The notes beneath the pieces were generated by a model. It did no database searches. It was not told where the DNA came from and saw nothing but the letters and a program-made list of their open reading frames with translations. Made by a program: the position numbers and the translations under genes. Shown in pieces: positions 42,932-51,998 of a DNA stretch of 64,000 bases; the stretch's first letter is position 1; every line of letters begins with the position of its first letter. This stretch comes from Hymenobacter nitidus (lineage in GTDB: Bacteria; Bacteroidota; Bacteroidia; Cytophagales; Hymenobacteraceae): positions 186,001-250,000 of the forward strand of contig NZ_JAJADQ010000002.1 in assembly GCF_020447315.1 (NCBI RefSeq), written 5' to 3'.

Positions 42932-43043
42932 TGCTACTTTATAGCTCTTTTAGTGAACCATCATCAGTTCAGTTATACAGAATACGGCCGCGCATTCGCT
43001 GGGAACACGCGGCCGGGATTCGGATTAGGTATAGAAACATGCC

Positions 43044-45560
43044 CTACGAGCCGCCGGCCCGGCGCTTTTCGTCCTCGGCCCCACCGCTGCGGCGGCGCGA
43101 AGGAGCCAGCTTGTCGTTGCCGAAGCGGTAGGTGAAGGCCAGGGTCGCCACCCGGAAGTCGCCGCGCTGGTAGAAGCGCTCCACGTAGTTGTCGTAGGTG
43201 GAGGTGGCCCGGATGGCGCCGGTGTAGAAGACGTCCGTCACGTTCAGCTTCAGGTTGCCTTTCCGCTCCCACAGGCTTTTCTGGATGCCAAACGCCACCT
43301 CGCCCCGCGGCCGGGTATCGAAGAACGTGTAGAGCTCCCGCGACTGATATTCAGTGTTCAAATCGGCGCTCCAGCCCTTGCCGAAAGTAAAGGTGCTGTT
43401 GCTGCTCAGCGTAAAGGCCGGGCGGGCGTTGCTGGCGCCCAAGGTGGTGCCGGCCACGCTGCCCACGAAGCGACTGTAGTAGAACACGCCGTTGTTGTAC
43501 ACACTCCACCACTTGGCCAGCTCCACCGGGGCCGTCAGCGTCAGGGCGTAGTAGTGCTGGGTGCCCAGGTTCTGGCTCGTCGACTTCACGATGCGGCTGT
43601 TCACCGTGTCGGGCTGCACAGTGCCCACAATGGGGTCGTCGGTGCGGCTGTAGCTCACGCCCAGGCTGAACTTCTGCCGGTAGGTGTGGGTCAGCTCCAC
43701 ATTGTAGCTGGTTTGGGGGCGCAGCTCGGGGTTGCCCGCCCCATAGGTCGTCGCGTCGATATAGGAGCGGAAGGGGTTGAGCTGCCCGTAGGAAGGCCGG
43801 TCGATGCGGCGGCTGAGCGACACCGAGACTTCGTGCCGGTCGGTGAAGGTGTGCTTCAGGGCCGCGCTGGGGAAGAGCTGGAAGTAGTTGCGGGTAAAGT
43901 TGGCGTTGATGTCGGGCTGCACCGCGTCCTGCCGGCCCACACCCCGGGTTTGCTCCCCGCGCAGACCCGCCTGCAGCGTCCATTTGGGCAGGGTGTGGTT
44001 GATGTTGACGTAGGCCGCGTTGATGTTCTCGTCGTAGCGAAACCGGTTGGAAGTATTCACGTCCCGCACCAGCGTGTTCAAATCCAGGCTGTTATCGGCC
44101 CGCTCCAACGGGATGCGAAATACCACGTCGTTGTCGGAATACACCCAGCTAACCTTGGCCCCGGCTTCCAGGCGCATCTGCTTGCTCAGCGGGTGCGTGT
44201 AGTCGGCCTTGATGGACTGAATCGTGAGCAGGCCGTCCTGGTCGCCGTAGCGCTTGTAAAACTGCTCGACGGGCGCCCGGTCGTAGTACGTATCCAGGTA
44301 CTGCAGGCGGTTGGTTTCGTAGCGGGCAAAGTCGGCGTCGGCCGTCAGCTCCCGGTTGCCCACCGAGTCCTTAAAAGTGTGCTTGAAGTTGAGGTTGCCG
44401 GCCACATTGGGGAAAGAGGCCTCCCGGTCGTTGGTCGAGTTGTAGCCCCGCAGCGGGTTGCCACTGGCATCGGTCAGCGTGGTCAGGTTGGTACCGTCCT
44501 GTACGCTGCGGGTTTGCAGCCCGTTCACCGTCATGCCCACCACGGTATTTTCCGAGAGGTTGTAGTCGAGCCCGGCCTTCCAGCTGTGCGACTGGTTGTG
44601 GCCAATGCTGTAGTTGTCCTGGTCGGTGCTGCCGTCGTAGCGCCGGCCCTGGTCGGCAGCCGCGAAAAAGTCGCGGTGAATGGTCAGGGCGCCGTAGTTG
44701 CGGCGGTTGGCGTAGGTATAGGAGCCGAAGGTGTTGGTCTTTTTGGTGCGGTGGTTCAGCGTCAGCCCCGAGGTAAACTTGCTGAAGCGGCCGTGGCCGT
44801 AGCTGCTGTTCAGGCTGCCGTTGGTGCCCACGCGCTGGTCTTTCTTCAGGTTGATGGCAATGATGCCCGCGCTGCCCTGGGCCTCGTATTTGGCCGGTGG
44901 GTTGGTTATCAGCTCAATGCTCTTGAGCTGCTCGGCTGGCAAGGCCCGCAGGTAATCGGCCAGCTCCGAGCCCGTCATGGGCTGGCGTTTGCCGTCGATA
45001 AGCACCAGCACGCCCTGGCGCCCGCGCAGCCCGATGTTGTCGTTGCCGTCCACGGTCACGCCCGGCGAGCGGCTGAGCACGTCCAGTGAGGTGTTGCCGG
45101 CGGCCAGCGTCGAGCCTTCCACGTTTACAATGGTGCGGTCGGCTTCGCGCTCAAACAACGGCTTCTGGCCCACTACTTTCACTTCCTTCAGCGTCGTGGC
45201 CCCGCTGGCGGCCAGGGTCATAACCGGCAGGGCCACAGTTTCGGCCCCGGTGGTAAAGGCCTTGCTCCAGGTGCGCACAAAGCCCACCTGCGAGGCCGAC
45301 ACCAGGTAGCTGCCCGCCGCCGTCTGCTCGAAGCGGAAGGTGCCTTGCCCGTCGCTGAACTCCGATTTCACCACCACCGAGTCGGTGGCGCGGTGGAGCG
45401 TTACGGTGGCGTAGTCGATGGGCGCGCCGCTGGCCGTGGTAAGCTGGCCGGTGATGGTGGCGCGGGTTTGGGCCTGGGCCGGCGCGCTGAGCAGCCAGCC
45501 CAGAAGCAGCGCCAGGAAAGCAGAGCGGTACGGAAACCGTCCGGGTAACAGAGTTTTCAT
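43044..45560 (-). CDS. Outer membrane beta-barrel (TonB-dependent receptor-like) protein
   Basis: An 838-residue outer-membrane protein. A signal peptide (to about residue 30, SAPAQAQ) is followed by a carboxypeptidase-regulatory/CNA-B-like beta-sandwich (ATITGQLTTASGAPIDYATVTLHR). A plug domain has SPGVTVDGNDNIGLRGRQGV and ELITNPPAKYEAQGSAGIIAI, and a beta-barrel of the PF14905 type carries TNPPAKYEAxGxAGII as its signature. No clear TonB box is seen. Such proteins import unknown ligands or move efflux products. A MarR gene lies directly upstream, and a double palindrome at 45729-45767 lies in the leader. Confidence 0.92.
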   Translation of the reverse strand: MKTLLPGRFPYRSAFLALLLGWLLSAPAQAQTRATITGQLTTASGAPIDYATVTLHRATDSVVVKSEFSDGQGTFRFEQTAAGSYLVSASQVGFVRTWSKAFTTGAETVALPVMTLAASGATTLKEVKVVGQKPLFEREADRTIVNVEGSTLAAGNTSLDVLSRSPGVTVDGNDNIGLRGRQGVLVLIDGKRQPMTGSELADYLRALPAEQLKSIELITNPPAKYEAQGSAGIIAINLKKDQRVGTNGSLNSSYGHGRFSKFTSGLTLNHRTKKTNTFGSYTYANRRNYGALTIHRDFFAAADQGRRYDGSTDQDNYSIGHNQSHSWKAGLDYNLSENTVVGMTVNGLQTRSVQDGTNLTTLTDASGNPLRGYNSTNDREASFPNVAGNLNFKHTFKDSVGNRELTADADFARYETNRLQYLDTYYDRAPVEQFYKRYGDQDGLLTIQSIKADYTHPLSKQMRLEAGAKVSWVYSDNDVVFRIPLERADNSLDLNTLVRDVNTSNRFRYDENINAAYVNINHTLPKWTLQAGLRGEQTRGVGRQDAVQPDINANFTRNYFQLFPSAALKHTFTDRHEVSVSLSRRIDRPSYGQLNPFRSYIDATTYGAGNPELRPQTSYNVELTHTYRQKFSLGVSYSRTDDPIVGTVQPDTVNSRIVKSTSQNLGTQHYYALTLTAPVELAKWWSVYNNGVFYYSRFVGSVAGTTLGASNARPAFTLSSNSTFTFGKGWSADLNTEYQSRELYTFFDTRPRGEVAFGIQKSLWERKGNLKLNVTDVFYTGAIRATSTYDNYVERFYQRGDFRVATLAFTYRFGNDKLAPSRRRSGGAEDEKRRAGGS

Positions 45561-45728
45561 ACTGAGAAGTGAGGTGTAAGGCTACCGCGGGCATCACGAG
45601 CCCGTCGGGGAAGGCAGCCGGCAGCGGAAGGCCGCTGACTACCCTGCGGAAAAAATATTCCAGCGTAAGACCCACTGGGCGGCACTACCACCCCTGGTCC
45701 GCGGCCGACGGATGGGGAAGAGGAGGGG

Positions 45729-45767
45729 TACGAATTATTTCGTAGTAAACATACGAATTGTTTCGTA
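45729..45767. promoter_or_regulatory. Double palindromic operator, probable MarR site
   Basis: TACGAA-TTAT-TTCGTA (45729-45744) and TACGAA-TTGT-TTCGTA (45752-45767) are two perfect 6-bp inverted repeats with 4-nt centres, 23 bp apart centre to centre. They lie between the marR stop (45827) and the receptor ATG (45560). The minus-strand TATGTTTA between them is one base from the TAnnTTTG box, so bound repressor would cover the promoter. Confidence 0.8.
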
Positions 45768-45826
45768 TATATAGCGCAGGGCAGGACTTTTTTTTGATTT
45801 TTTACCTCATTTCCCGGCTTGGCAGC

Positions 45827-46258
45827 TTAGGGCTGAGGCGTACAGTTCAGATAAATGCGTTCCAGCAGCTGCTGCAGCTGGGCCGTATCTTCTTCCGAGA
45901 GGCCACGCAGGGCAATCTGCCGGTTGCTGAGCACGATAGGGTGCACGGCATCCAGGATGCGCTGGCCTTCGGCCGTGACGCGCAGCTGGGTGCGGCGCCC
46001 GTCGTGGGGCAGGGCTTCGGCCACCAGCAGGCTGCGCTCGGTGAGCAGGCGGATAATGCGGGCCACCGAGGCCTGGTCCTTGAAAACCCGGTCCCCGATT
46101 TCGGTCTGGGTCAGGTCGTCGTTTTCCAGAATCACGCGCAGCACCAGCCACTGGTCGATGGTAATGGCAATGCCCGCCCGGTCGATGTTAGCCTGGGCAA
46201 AACGCCGGTATTGCTTGATGGCCTTGTCAAGCGAGTAAAAGAGAATATTGGAGAGCAT
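45827..46258 (-). CDS. MarR family transcriptional regulator
   Basis: A 143-residue winged-helix regulator. The MarR core is clear: ITIDQWLVLRVILENDDLTQTEIGDRVFKDQASVARIIRLLTERSLLVAEALPHDGRRTQLRVTAEGQ, with the DxR wing motif as HDGRRTQL. The family binds 16-20 bp palindromes as dimers and is released by small aromatic or phenolic ligands or oxidation. Its direct downstream neighbour is the outer-membrane barrel gene, with two matching palindromes between them, so the receptor is the likely target. A smaller palindrome at 46290-46301 upstream of this gene could serve autoregulation. Confidence 0.92.
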   Translation of the reverse strand: MLSNILFYSLDKAIKQYRRFAQANIDRAGIAITIDQWLVLRVILENDDLTQTEIGDRVFKDQASVARIIRLLTERSLLVAEALPHDGRRTQLRVTAEGQRILDAVHPIVLSNRQIALRGLSEEDTAQLQQLLERIYLNCTPQP

Positions 46259-46289
46259 GAGAAGAAATCCAGCGGTAGTGAATAGATGT

Positions 46290-46301
46290 ATGATATATCA
46301 T
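46290..46301. promoter_or_regulatory. 12-bp palindrome upstream of marR
   Basis: ATGATATATCAT is perfectly self-complementary and lies 32 nt upstream of the marR ATG. It does not share the TACGAA half-site, so it could be a different factor's site or part of the promoter. Confidence 0.4.
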
Positions 46302-46395
46302 GAAGGTTGCCTCATGACGGAAATATTTTCTCGGTTGCGCCTAAGGATGGCCGAGAGAGTGGGAGGGAAGGTGACGGATGGAGTTGGGCTACTCA

Positions 46396-47556
46396 TTACT
46401 GCACGGCGGCCAGCACCCGCTTGATCAGCTCATTGGGGCTGCCGTTGTGCCAGCGCCACACAATCACGAGGTCGTGCTCGGGGTCAACCCAGATGGTGTT
46501 GGAGCCCGCGCCCAGGGCCGCGAAGCTGGTGGCCGGCGCGTCGGTCCAGGCCTTGCGCTGGGTGTTCAGCCACCAGAGGTAGCCGTAGTCGGGGCCCACG
46601 GGGCCGGGTGTGGTGGCCTGCTGAACCCAGGCGCGGGGCACGAGCTGGCGGTTTTGCCACTGGCCCTGGCGCAGAAACAGGTAGCCGAAGCGGGCCTCGT
46701 CGCGGCTGCTGATCCAGAGGCCGCCGCCCCAGCGCGTGCCCCCACTGACTGAAGCAATGGGCTTGCCGTCAATCGGCACGGTGGAGTTCTGGTAGGGCAC
46801 CCACTGCCAGGAGCTGGAAGCCCCGATGGGCTGCATGATTTCGGTGCGGAATACTTCCGGCAGCGGCCGGCGCCAGAGCTGGAGCAAAGACAAGGCGAAG
46901 CGGTTGATGCGCACGTCGTTGTACTCGTAGTAGGAGCCGGGCTCCTGCAGGGTGCGGGGTTTCCGCTCGCCCTTGCCAAAGGCCTCCCGCCCCACGAAAT
47001 CAGCATTTTTACCCCACATTTCGCCTTGCCACTCACTGGTCTGGCGGGCGTGGTGCTCCCAGGTCACCTTGCGGTTGTGCGCCGAGTCGTAGCCCCCGTC
47101 CTGGATGTAGTTGGCTACCGGGTCGTGAATATCCTTGATCAGACCCCGCTCCTGGGTCAGGCCCAGCAGGGTCGACAGCACGCTTTTGGCCACGCTGTAG
47201 GTCGGGTCGGCCCGCTCAGTGTCGCCCCACTCGGCCACGATGTAGCCGTGGCGCAGAATCAGGCCGTTGGTAGCGGCCCGGCTGGCGGGCAACGGTCCCA
47301 GAGGCTGCCCAAATATTTCGGCCTGGGTGGAAAAGTCCGGGGCCATCTGGGTGGTTTCCTGCTGCTTGGCCCAGGTTATGGCTTCCGCAAGGCGGGCCTT
47401 GTCGAAGCCGGCCTGCTCGGGCTGGCGGTGCTGCCAGCGGTTGCCAGGGCCGGGGAAGTACACCGCCGAAGTGGCCGGCCCGGCCGGGTGGGGCGGGCGG
47501 GAACAGCTGAGCAAGGGCAGCAGCAACAGCAGAAAACGGGCGCGGGAAAGCATCAT
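46396..47556 (-). CDS. Serine hydrolase lipoprotein, class C beta-lactamase fold
   Basis: A 386-residue lipoprotein. MMLSRARFLLLLLPLLSC has a clear lipobox (C18). The serine hydrolase domain has the SxxK motif SVAK (S121, K124) and a Tyr motif in YYEYNDVRIN. It corresponds to the beta-lactamase-related penicillin-binding/esterase family (PF00144). Such proteins include esterases, D-aminopeptidases and carboxypeptidases; resistance is not implied. The longer open frame upstream to 47898 is antisense to tsaE, so the start is the MetMet at 47556/47553. It diverges from tsaE. Confidence 0.86.
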   Translation of the reverse strand: MMLSRARFLLLLLPLLSCSRPPHPAGPATSAVYFPGPGNRWQHRQPEQAGFDKARLAEAITWAKQQETTQMAPDFSTQAEIFGQPLGPLPASRAATNGLILRHGYIVAEWGDTERADPTYSVAKSVLSTLLGLTQERGLIKDIHDPVANYIQDGGYDSAHNRKVTWEHHARQTSEWQGEMWGKNADFVGREAFGKGERKPRTLQEPGSYYEYNDVRINRFALSLLQLWRRPLPEVFRTEIMQPIGASSSWQWVPYQNSTVPIDGKPIASVSGGTRWGGGLWISSRDEARFGYLFLRQGQWQNRQLVPRAWVQQATTPGPVGPDYGYLWWLNTQRKAWTDAPATSFAALGAGSNTIWVDPEHDLVIVWRWHNGSPNELIKRVLAAVQ

Positions 47557-47668
47557 GATAGAAAAGGATAAGAGGCGGCCCAGGAGCGGCAAAAAGCGGG
47601 GTTGCGCCGGGCAAAGATGAACAGGCTGGCGCAGAATGCTAAACTTGCGGCTGCTAAACCCTGTTACC

Positions 47669-48103
47669 ATGCCCGTGACCGAACTTACGATTTCTACGCT
47701 GGCCGACCTGCCCGCGGCCGCCGCCCAGGTGGCCGGGCTGCTCGACGACCACACTATTATGGTGTTTGAGGGCGAGATGGGCGCGGGCAAAACCACGTTT
47801 ATCAAAGCCCTGTGCCGGGCCCTGGGCGTGCAGGACGACGTGAGCAGCCCCACCTTCGCCCTGGTCAATGAATACCGCGACTCGCGCGACCAGCCCATTT
47901 ACCACTTCGACTTCTACCGGATTGACGACCCGGACGAGGCCCTGAATATTGGCGCGCTAGAGTACTTTGATTCTGGCTATCTTTGCCTGATAGAGTGGCC
48001 AAGCCGCGTGGAGGCGCTTTTGCCCCCGAAGAGGCTACTCGTCACGCTCACCGTTACTGGCCCCGAGTCGCGCCTGCTGCAACTGGAGCCCATCCTCGGC
48101 TGA
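47669..48103 (+). CDS. tsaE: tRNA threonylcarbamoyladenosine biosynthesis ATPase TsaE
   Basis: A 144-residue P-loop ATPase required with TsaB, TsaC and TsaD for t6A37 formation in tRNAs that read ANN codons. It has Walker A FEGEMGAGKTTFIKALC, the switch SSPTFALVNEY, YHFDFYRI with the conserved Asp, and LCLIEWPSR with the Trp-Pro typical of TsaE. ATG 47669 (MPVTELTIS) is preferred over an in-frame start at 47636. It is followed by ald 22 nt later, a pairing often seen in Bacteroidetes. Confidence 0.96.
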   Translation: MPVTELTISTLADLPAAAAQVAGLLDDHTIMVFEGEMGAGKTTFIKALCRALGVQDDVSSPTFALVNEYRDSRDQPIYHFDFYRIDDPDEALNIGALEYFDSGYLCLIEWPSRVEALLPPKRLLVTLTVTGPESRLLQLEPILG

Positions 48104-48125
48104 GCCGCTGAACCCCATCCGCCCA

Positions 48126-49352
48126 ATGCCCGAAGCAATACCCCCCGGATTTGAGTCGCTGGCCACGAGCCGCGCTTTCTACACGCAGGAATCCATGCTG
48201 GCCGTGGAAACGCGTAAGCGTAAGCTGTTTATCGGCTTGCCCCGGGAAACCTCGCTGCAGGAAAACCGCATCTGCCTGACGCCCGAAGCCGTGAAGCACC
48301 TCGTGAACGAAGGCCACGAAGTCGTGATGGAAAGCGGGGCCGGGGAGCCCAGCAAGTACTCCGACCACGACTACTCGGAGGCCGGCGCCACCATTGCCTA
48401 CTCGGCCAAGGAGGTGTACGAGGCCGATATTATCCTGAAAGTGGCCCCGCCTACCCAGGAGGAAATCGACTATCTGAAGTCGAACCAGACGCTGATTTCG
48501 GCTTTGCAGTTCGGCTCCCTGACCTCGGAGTATATCACGGCCATTCTGCGCAAAAAGGTGAATGCCATCAGCTTCGAGCTGATCAAGGACCCCTCGGGCG
48601 CCAAGCCGGTAGTGCGGGCCATGAGCGAAATTGCGGGCTCTACCGTGATGCTGGTAGCGGCCGAGTATCTGGCCCGTTCCAACGAGGGCAAGGGCGTGAT
48701 TCTGGGCGGCATTACGGGTGTGCCCCCGTCCCAGGTCGTGATTCTGGGGGCTGGCACCGTGGCCGAATACGCCGCCCGCGCCGCCACCGGCCTGGGCGCC
48801 GAGGTGAAGGTGTTCGACAACCACTTGTATAAGCTGCGCCGCCTCAAGCAGAACCTGGGCACCACACTTTATACCAGCACGCTCGACACCTTCGTCCTCA
48901 ACCAGCAGATCCGCCGCGCCGACGTAGTTATTGGCGCTTTGAATGCTGAGGAAGGCCGGATACCGTTTATGGTGCCCGAAAGCGTGGTGGCCAGCATGGC
49001 GCCTGGCTCGGTCATTATCGACGTGAGCATCGACCAGGGCGGCTGCTTCGAAACCTCGGAGATGACCAGCCACAGCAAGCCTGTGTACCGCAAATACGAC
49101 GTGGTGCACTACTGCGTGCCCAACATTGCCTCCCGCGTGCCGCGCACTGCTACCAACGCCCTGAGCAACATCTTCACGCCCATTCTGCAGGAAATCAGCC
49201 AGCACGGGGGCATCAATGAGGTGCTGTTTACCAACGAGCATTTCCGCTCCGGCGTGTACGTCTACAAAGGCTCGTTGACGAATGCTTCGATTGCCAAGAA
49301 ATTCAACATGCGCTACAAGGAGCTGGGGCTGATGATTGCGGTGCGGAACTAA
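48126..49352 (+). CDS. ald: Alanine dehydrogenase
   Basis: A 408-residue member of the alanine dehydrogenase / PNT family, which interconverts L-alanine and pyruvate with NAD. The N-terminal part has IGLPRETSLQENRICLTPEAV with the substrate Arg, VVMESGAGEPSKYSD and IILKVAPPTQEEI with Lys. The Rossmann domain has VVILGAGTVAEYAARAATGLGAEVKVFD, then IIDVSIDQGGCFETSE. The C-terminal part is somewhat extended relative to Bacillus Ald, as in other Bacteroidetes. It is cotranscribed with tsaE by spacing. Confidence 0.94.
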   Translation: MPEAIPPGFESLATSRAFYTQESMLAVETRKRKLFIGLPRETSLQENRICLTPEAVKHLVNEGHEVVMESGAGEPSKYSDHDYSEAGATIAYSAKEVYEADIILKVAPPTQEEIDYLKSNQTLISALQFGSLTSEYITAILRKKVNAISFELIKDPSGAKPVVRAMSEIAGSTVMLVAAEYLARSNEGKGVILGGITGVPPSQVVILGAGTVAEYAARAATGLGAEVKVFDNHLYKLRRLKQNLGTTLYTSTLDTFVLNQQIRRADVVIGALNAEEGRIPFMVPESVVASMAPGSVIIDVSIDQGGCFETSEMTSHSKPVYRKYDVVHYCVPNIASRVPRTATNALSNIFTPILQEISQHGGINEVLFTNEHFRSGVYVYKGSLTNASIAKKFNMRYKELGLMIAVRN

Positions 49353-49414
49353 CCGGCCTGTTCTTCTCGGTTGACCAATTCGCCCGGGTTTCTGGGCATG
49401 ATCTGTAGTGCTTT

Positions 49415-49951
49415 ATGAATCCGCAAGGACTATCCGTTGCTGCCGTTGCCGACCCTTATATGGAGGAGCAGCACGTGCTCAGTACCCCTAAGTTTATCGT
49501 GCTGTGCGTGCTGACGCTGGGGCTGTATATTGTATGGTGGCAATACAAGGTGTGGCGCTTTTTTGGCCGGTGGCAGCACACCGACAACCTGCCCGCCCTG
49601 CGCGCGCTGTTGAGTGTGTTTACGATTTATGCGCTGTTGCGGGATGTCAAGCAATTTGCGCGCGACCACGCAGTGCCGGTGGCCTACCCGGCAGGACTGC
49701 TAGCGGCAGCCTACATTGTGCTGGCTTTGCTGTCGCTGCTGCCAGAGCCTGGGGGCCTAGTTTCGCTATTGGCCTTTTGGCCCCTTGTAGCGGCTCACAA
49801 AGCATTTAATGCGGCCCTGTTGGTGTCGCCTGAGGTGCAGGCCGTGGCACAAGCCGAGTTCAATGGCCGGCAGCGGGCCTTGCTCCGTATTTTCGGCCTG
49901 TTTTGGGTGCTAATGCTGCTGGGCCTGGCGCTACTGACGCTGGGAATATAG
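49415..49951 (+). CDS. Small four-helix membrane protein, DUF4234-like
   Basis: A 178-residue protein with about four hydrophobic helices. The first segment, PKFIVLCVLTLGLYIVWWQYKVWRFF, resembles the DUF4234 pattern (TLGLYxxxWxYK). An Ala/Leu-rich pair of helices follows, then a C-terminal helix after a charged loop (EFNGRQRALLRIFGLFWVLML). No function is known for the family. The gene follows ald by 62 nt without an obvious terminator. Confidence 0.65.
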   Translation: MNPQGLSVAAVADPYMEEQHVLSTPKFIVLCVLTLGLYIVWWQYKVWRFFGRWQHTDNLPALRALLSVFTIYALLRDVKQFARDHAVPVAYPAGLLAAAYIVLALLSLLPEPGGLVSLLAFWPLVAAHKAFNAALLVSPEVQAVAQAEFNGRQRALLRIFGLFWVLMLLGLALLTLGI

Positions 49952-50025
49952 CTGCCAGGTCTGCCAGAACAGGCAACGGATGGATGGGGTTGGCAGTCTA
50001 TTAATCTCTACTAATCTTTCTTGCC

Positions 50026-50871
50026 GTGCTTCCCAACTCCGCTCCACTCACCGCCCGCCCCGTTCTCGATTTCACCTCGGCCCAGGTTACCACGGCCATG
50101 AACCGCTCCTTCGAGGAGTACTTCGTGCCGCTGGTGTTCACGCCCGAAACCTTCGAGCGGCGTTTCCGCTCCGAGCACCTCGATGCCCAGGCCAGCAAGC
50201 TCTGGTTTCGGGGTGAGCAGCTGGTGGGTTTGGTGCTCATTGCGCGGCGGGGCTACACGAGCCGGGTGGCGGCCATGGGTCTGGTGATTGAGGCGCGGGG
50301 CAAACGATACGGCCAGCAGATGCTGCAAACGGCCCTCGACGAAGCCCAGGCCCGTGGTGACAGAAGCATGCTGCTGGAAGTATTCGTGCCCAACGAGCGG
50401 GCCCGTAAGCTGTACGAGCGGCTGGGGTTCGTCAACACGCGGGAGCTATTCACCTTCCGGCGCGTACCGGCCCCGGCTGAACACGCGGCGCAGCTTACCG
50501 AAATAGACCCGCGGGAAGTAGCCCACCTGGTGGCGCGGGAAGGCACGGCCAATCTGCCCTGGATGTTTTCCGCCGAATCCCTGATGGCGGCCTCGGCGCC
50601 CACGCAGGCGTTTTCCCTCGATGACAAAGCCTTCGTACTGCTGCGCCCCGAGGCGGAACGCACCTTGATTCTGACCACCATTGTACCCCACGCCCTGCGC
50701 CGGCAAGGTTGGGGCCGCCGGCTGCTACAAGCCGTGGAAGCCGCTTTTCCCGGTCCGCCGCTGATGATGCCGATGGTAACCCAAGGCGCGGGCTACGACT
50801 TTCTGCGGGCCGCCGGATGGGAGCCGCTGGAATTGTCGCTGTTTGAAATGGCGCGGCCATTTGAGCTGTAG
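50026..50871 (+). CDS. GNAT N-acetyltransferase, double-domain
   Basis: A 281-residue protein with two GNAT halves. The N-terminal domain (about 1-140) begins FTSAQVTTAMNRSFEEYFVPLVF and has the acetyl-CoA loop MGLVIEARGKRYGQQML followed by ERARKLYERLGFVNTREL. The C-terminal half (about 150-281) has ILTTIVPHALRRQGWGRRLLQAV and YDFLRAAGWEPLELSLFEM. The opening resembles YitI-type acetyltransferases. The start is GTG 50026; ATG 50098 is too far in, because it would cut the first strand. The TAG stop is supplied by repeat R1 copy 2. The substrate is unknown. Confidence 0.85.
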   Translation: MLPNSAPLTARPVLDFTSAQVTTAMNRSFEEYFVPLVFTPETFERRFRSEHLDAQASKLWFRGEQLVGLVLIARRGYTSRVAAMGLVIEARGKRYGQQMLQTALDEAQARGDRSMLLEVFVPNERARKLYERLGFVNTRELFTFRRVPAPAEHAAQLTEIDPREVAHLVAREGTANLPWMFSAESLMAASAPTQAFSLDDKAFVLLRPEAERTLILTTIVPHALRRQGWGRRLLQAVEAAFPGPPLMMPMVTQGAGYDFLRAAGWEPLELSLFEMARPFEL

Positions 50872-50960
50872 CGCGAACTTTGTAGTGCGCGTACCAGAAC
50901 GACAATCGTTGCCGAGGCGCTAATGGCGCGGGGGACGCGAACTACAAAATTCGCGCTACG
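50868..50960. repeat. Palindromic repeat family R1, copy 2
   Basis: Arms at 50868-50892 and 50935-50960 match copy 1 (37543-37620) with single mismatches in each arm. The 42-nt spacer contains CCAGAACGAC and CGCTAAT/GGCGCGGG, the inverse of the copy 1 spacer words. The left arm supplies the stop codon of the GNAT gene. Confidence 0.9.
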
Positions 50961-50966
50961 TCGCTG

Positions 50967-51890
50967 CTACTGCACCAGCAGCAGTACTTTCCAGGCTTCG
51001 AGCAGCTTGCCTTCCTCCAGAAACTGCTTGCCCAGCAGCATCAACTGTTTTTTTAGCTCCTGGGGCGTTTCGCGGTATTTATTGAGCGTATAGGCTACCA
51101 GCGGCTCCTGCCGGAACTCAGCTACTTGCGCGGGCGTGGGCAGGGCTTCGCGCTCGATGTTGCCCAGCCGGCCCAGGTTGTTGCCGCTGAGCAGGTCGCT
51201 ATTTCGGAGGTGCTCGGGGAGCTGGTCGTAGCCGATGCCCATGTTGCGGTTGGGCTTGGGCACTTCAAACAGGCTGCTGCCCGAAGCACGGGAGTACCAG
51301 TCGCCGCCGAGGCGGGCAATAGCGTCGAGCTTGAACGGGTCGATGCCCTGGCCCGAGGGCAGCACGATGTCTTCGCGGAAATGAGCCAGCACCACCCGGC
51401 AGATAATCAGGTTGCCGGCCCCGTTGTTCTGGCCCAGCTCAATGATCTGCTCCACCACGCACTCGAAGGCGGCGGGGGCTTCGGCCACGCGGGGCGGCTT
51501 TACGCGCTGGCTCGGCACTTCCGTGAAACCAGCCTTCACGAACTCATTGACGCCCTTTTCATACTCGGTGCTGGCCAGTGACATCTGCTCGACCATGGCG
51601 TAGTCACAGATGTGAATCACGACTTCGGGCACTTCGCGCACATTTTGCAGGGTGTGCTTCTGCGAGTTGTCGCGCACCCGGTTGGCGGGCGAAAACACCA
51701 GAATCGGCGGATTGGAGCCAAAGCAGTTGAAGAAGCTGTAGGGACTCAGATTCACGCTGCCGTCGGCCGAGATGGTACTGGCAAAGGCCACCGGCCGCGG
51801 GGCCACGGCGCCCACCAGAAACGGGTGCAGCTCGCTGGGCTTAATCAGGGCGGGGTCGATGGTGCGGAATGGGGTAGGGGCGGTGGGCAT
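50967..51890 (-). CDS. Flavin reductase-like flavoprotein
   Basis: A 307-residue protein whose first 205 residues are an FMN-binding split-barrel domain: LVGAVAPRPVAFASTISADGSVNLSPYSFFNCFGSNPPILVFSP is characteristic of the flavin reductase/DIM6-NTAB group. A C-terminal extension of about 100 residues (NRNMGIGYDQLPEHLRNSDLLSGNNLGRLGN and a helical tail) is shared with a subset of the family. The domain binds FMN and reduces flavin or another substrate with NAD(P)H. No oxygenase partner gene is adjacent, so the substrate is unknown. It is convergent with the GNAT gene across repeat R1. Confidence 0.87.
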   Translation of the reverse strand: MPTAPTPFRTIDPALIKPSELHPFLVGAVAPRPVAFASTISADGSVNLSPYSFFNCFGSNPPILVFSPANRVRDNSQKHTLQNVREVPEVVIHICDYAMVEQMSLASTEYEKGVNEFVKAGFTEVPSQRVKPPRVAEAPAAFECVVEQIIELGQNNGAGNLIICRVVLAHFREDIVLPSGQGIDPFKLDAIARLGGDWYSRASGSSLFEVPKPNRNMGIGYDQLPEHLRNSDLLSGNNLGRLGNIEREALPTPAQVAEFRQEPLVAYTLNKYRETPQELKKQLMLLGKQFLEEGKLLEAWKVLLLVQ

Positions 51891-51998
51891 ACGGGTGGGG
51901 CTGGGTTTGGCGGGCGAAGTTCAGGGTTTGCGCGCAATTAGTTGCCGTCAGCCCGTCCTGTCGGGCCTTAGCGAGACATCCCGCGTGCTAAAGAAAGC

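Noticed and set aside
42985..43015. CGGCCGCG/CGCGGCCG hairpin between the LytTR regulator and the receptor
   Set aside because: The stem is strong, but there is no T-tract on either side and it is short of a terminator; it may be chance in GC-rich DNA.
43554..45089. 511-codon plus-strand frame opposite the outer-membrane receptor
   Set aside because: Shadow frame; the minus strand has signal peptide, plug and barrel signatures.
46396..47556. Beta-lactam resistance determinant
   Set aside because: The fold and SxxK motif are shared with esterases and peptidases; nothing indicates beta-lactam hydrolysis.
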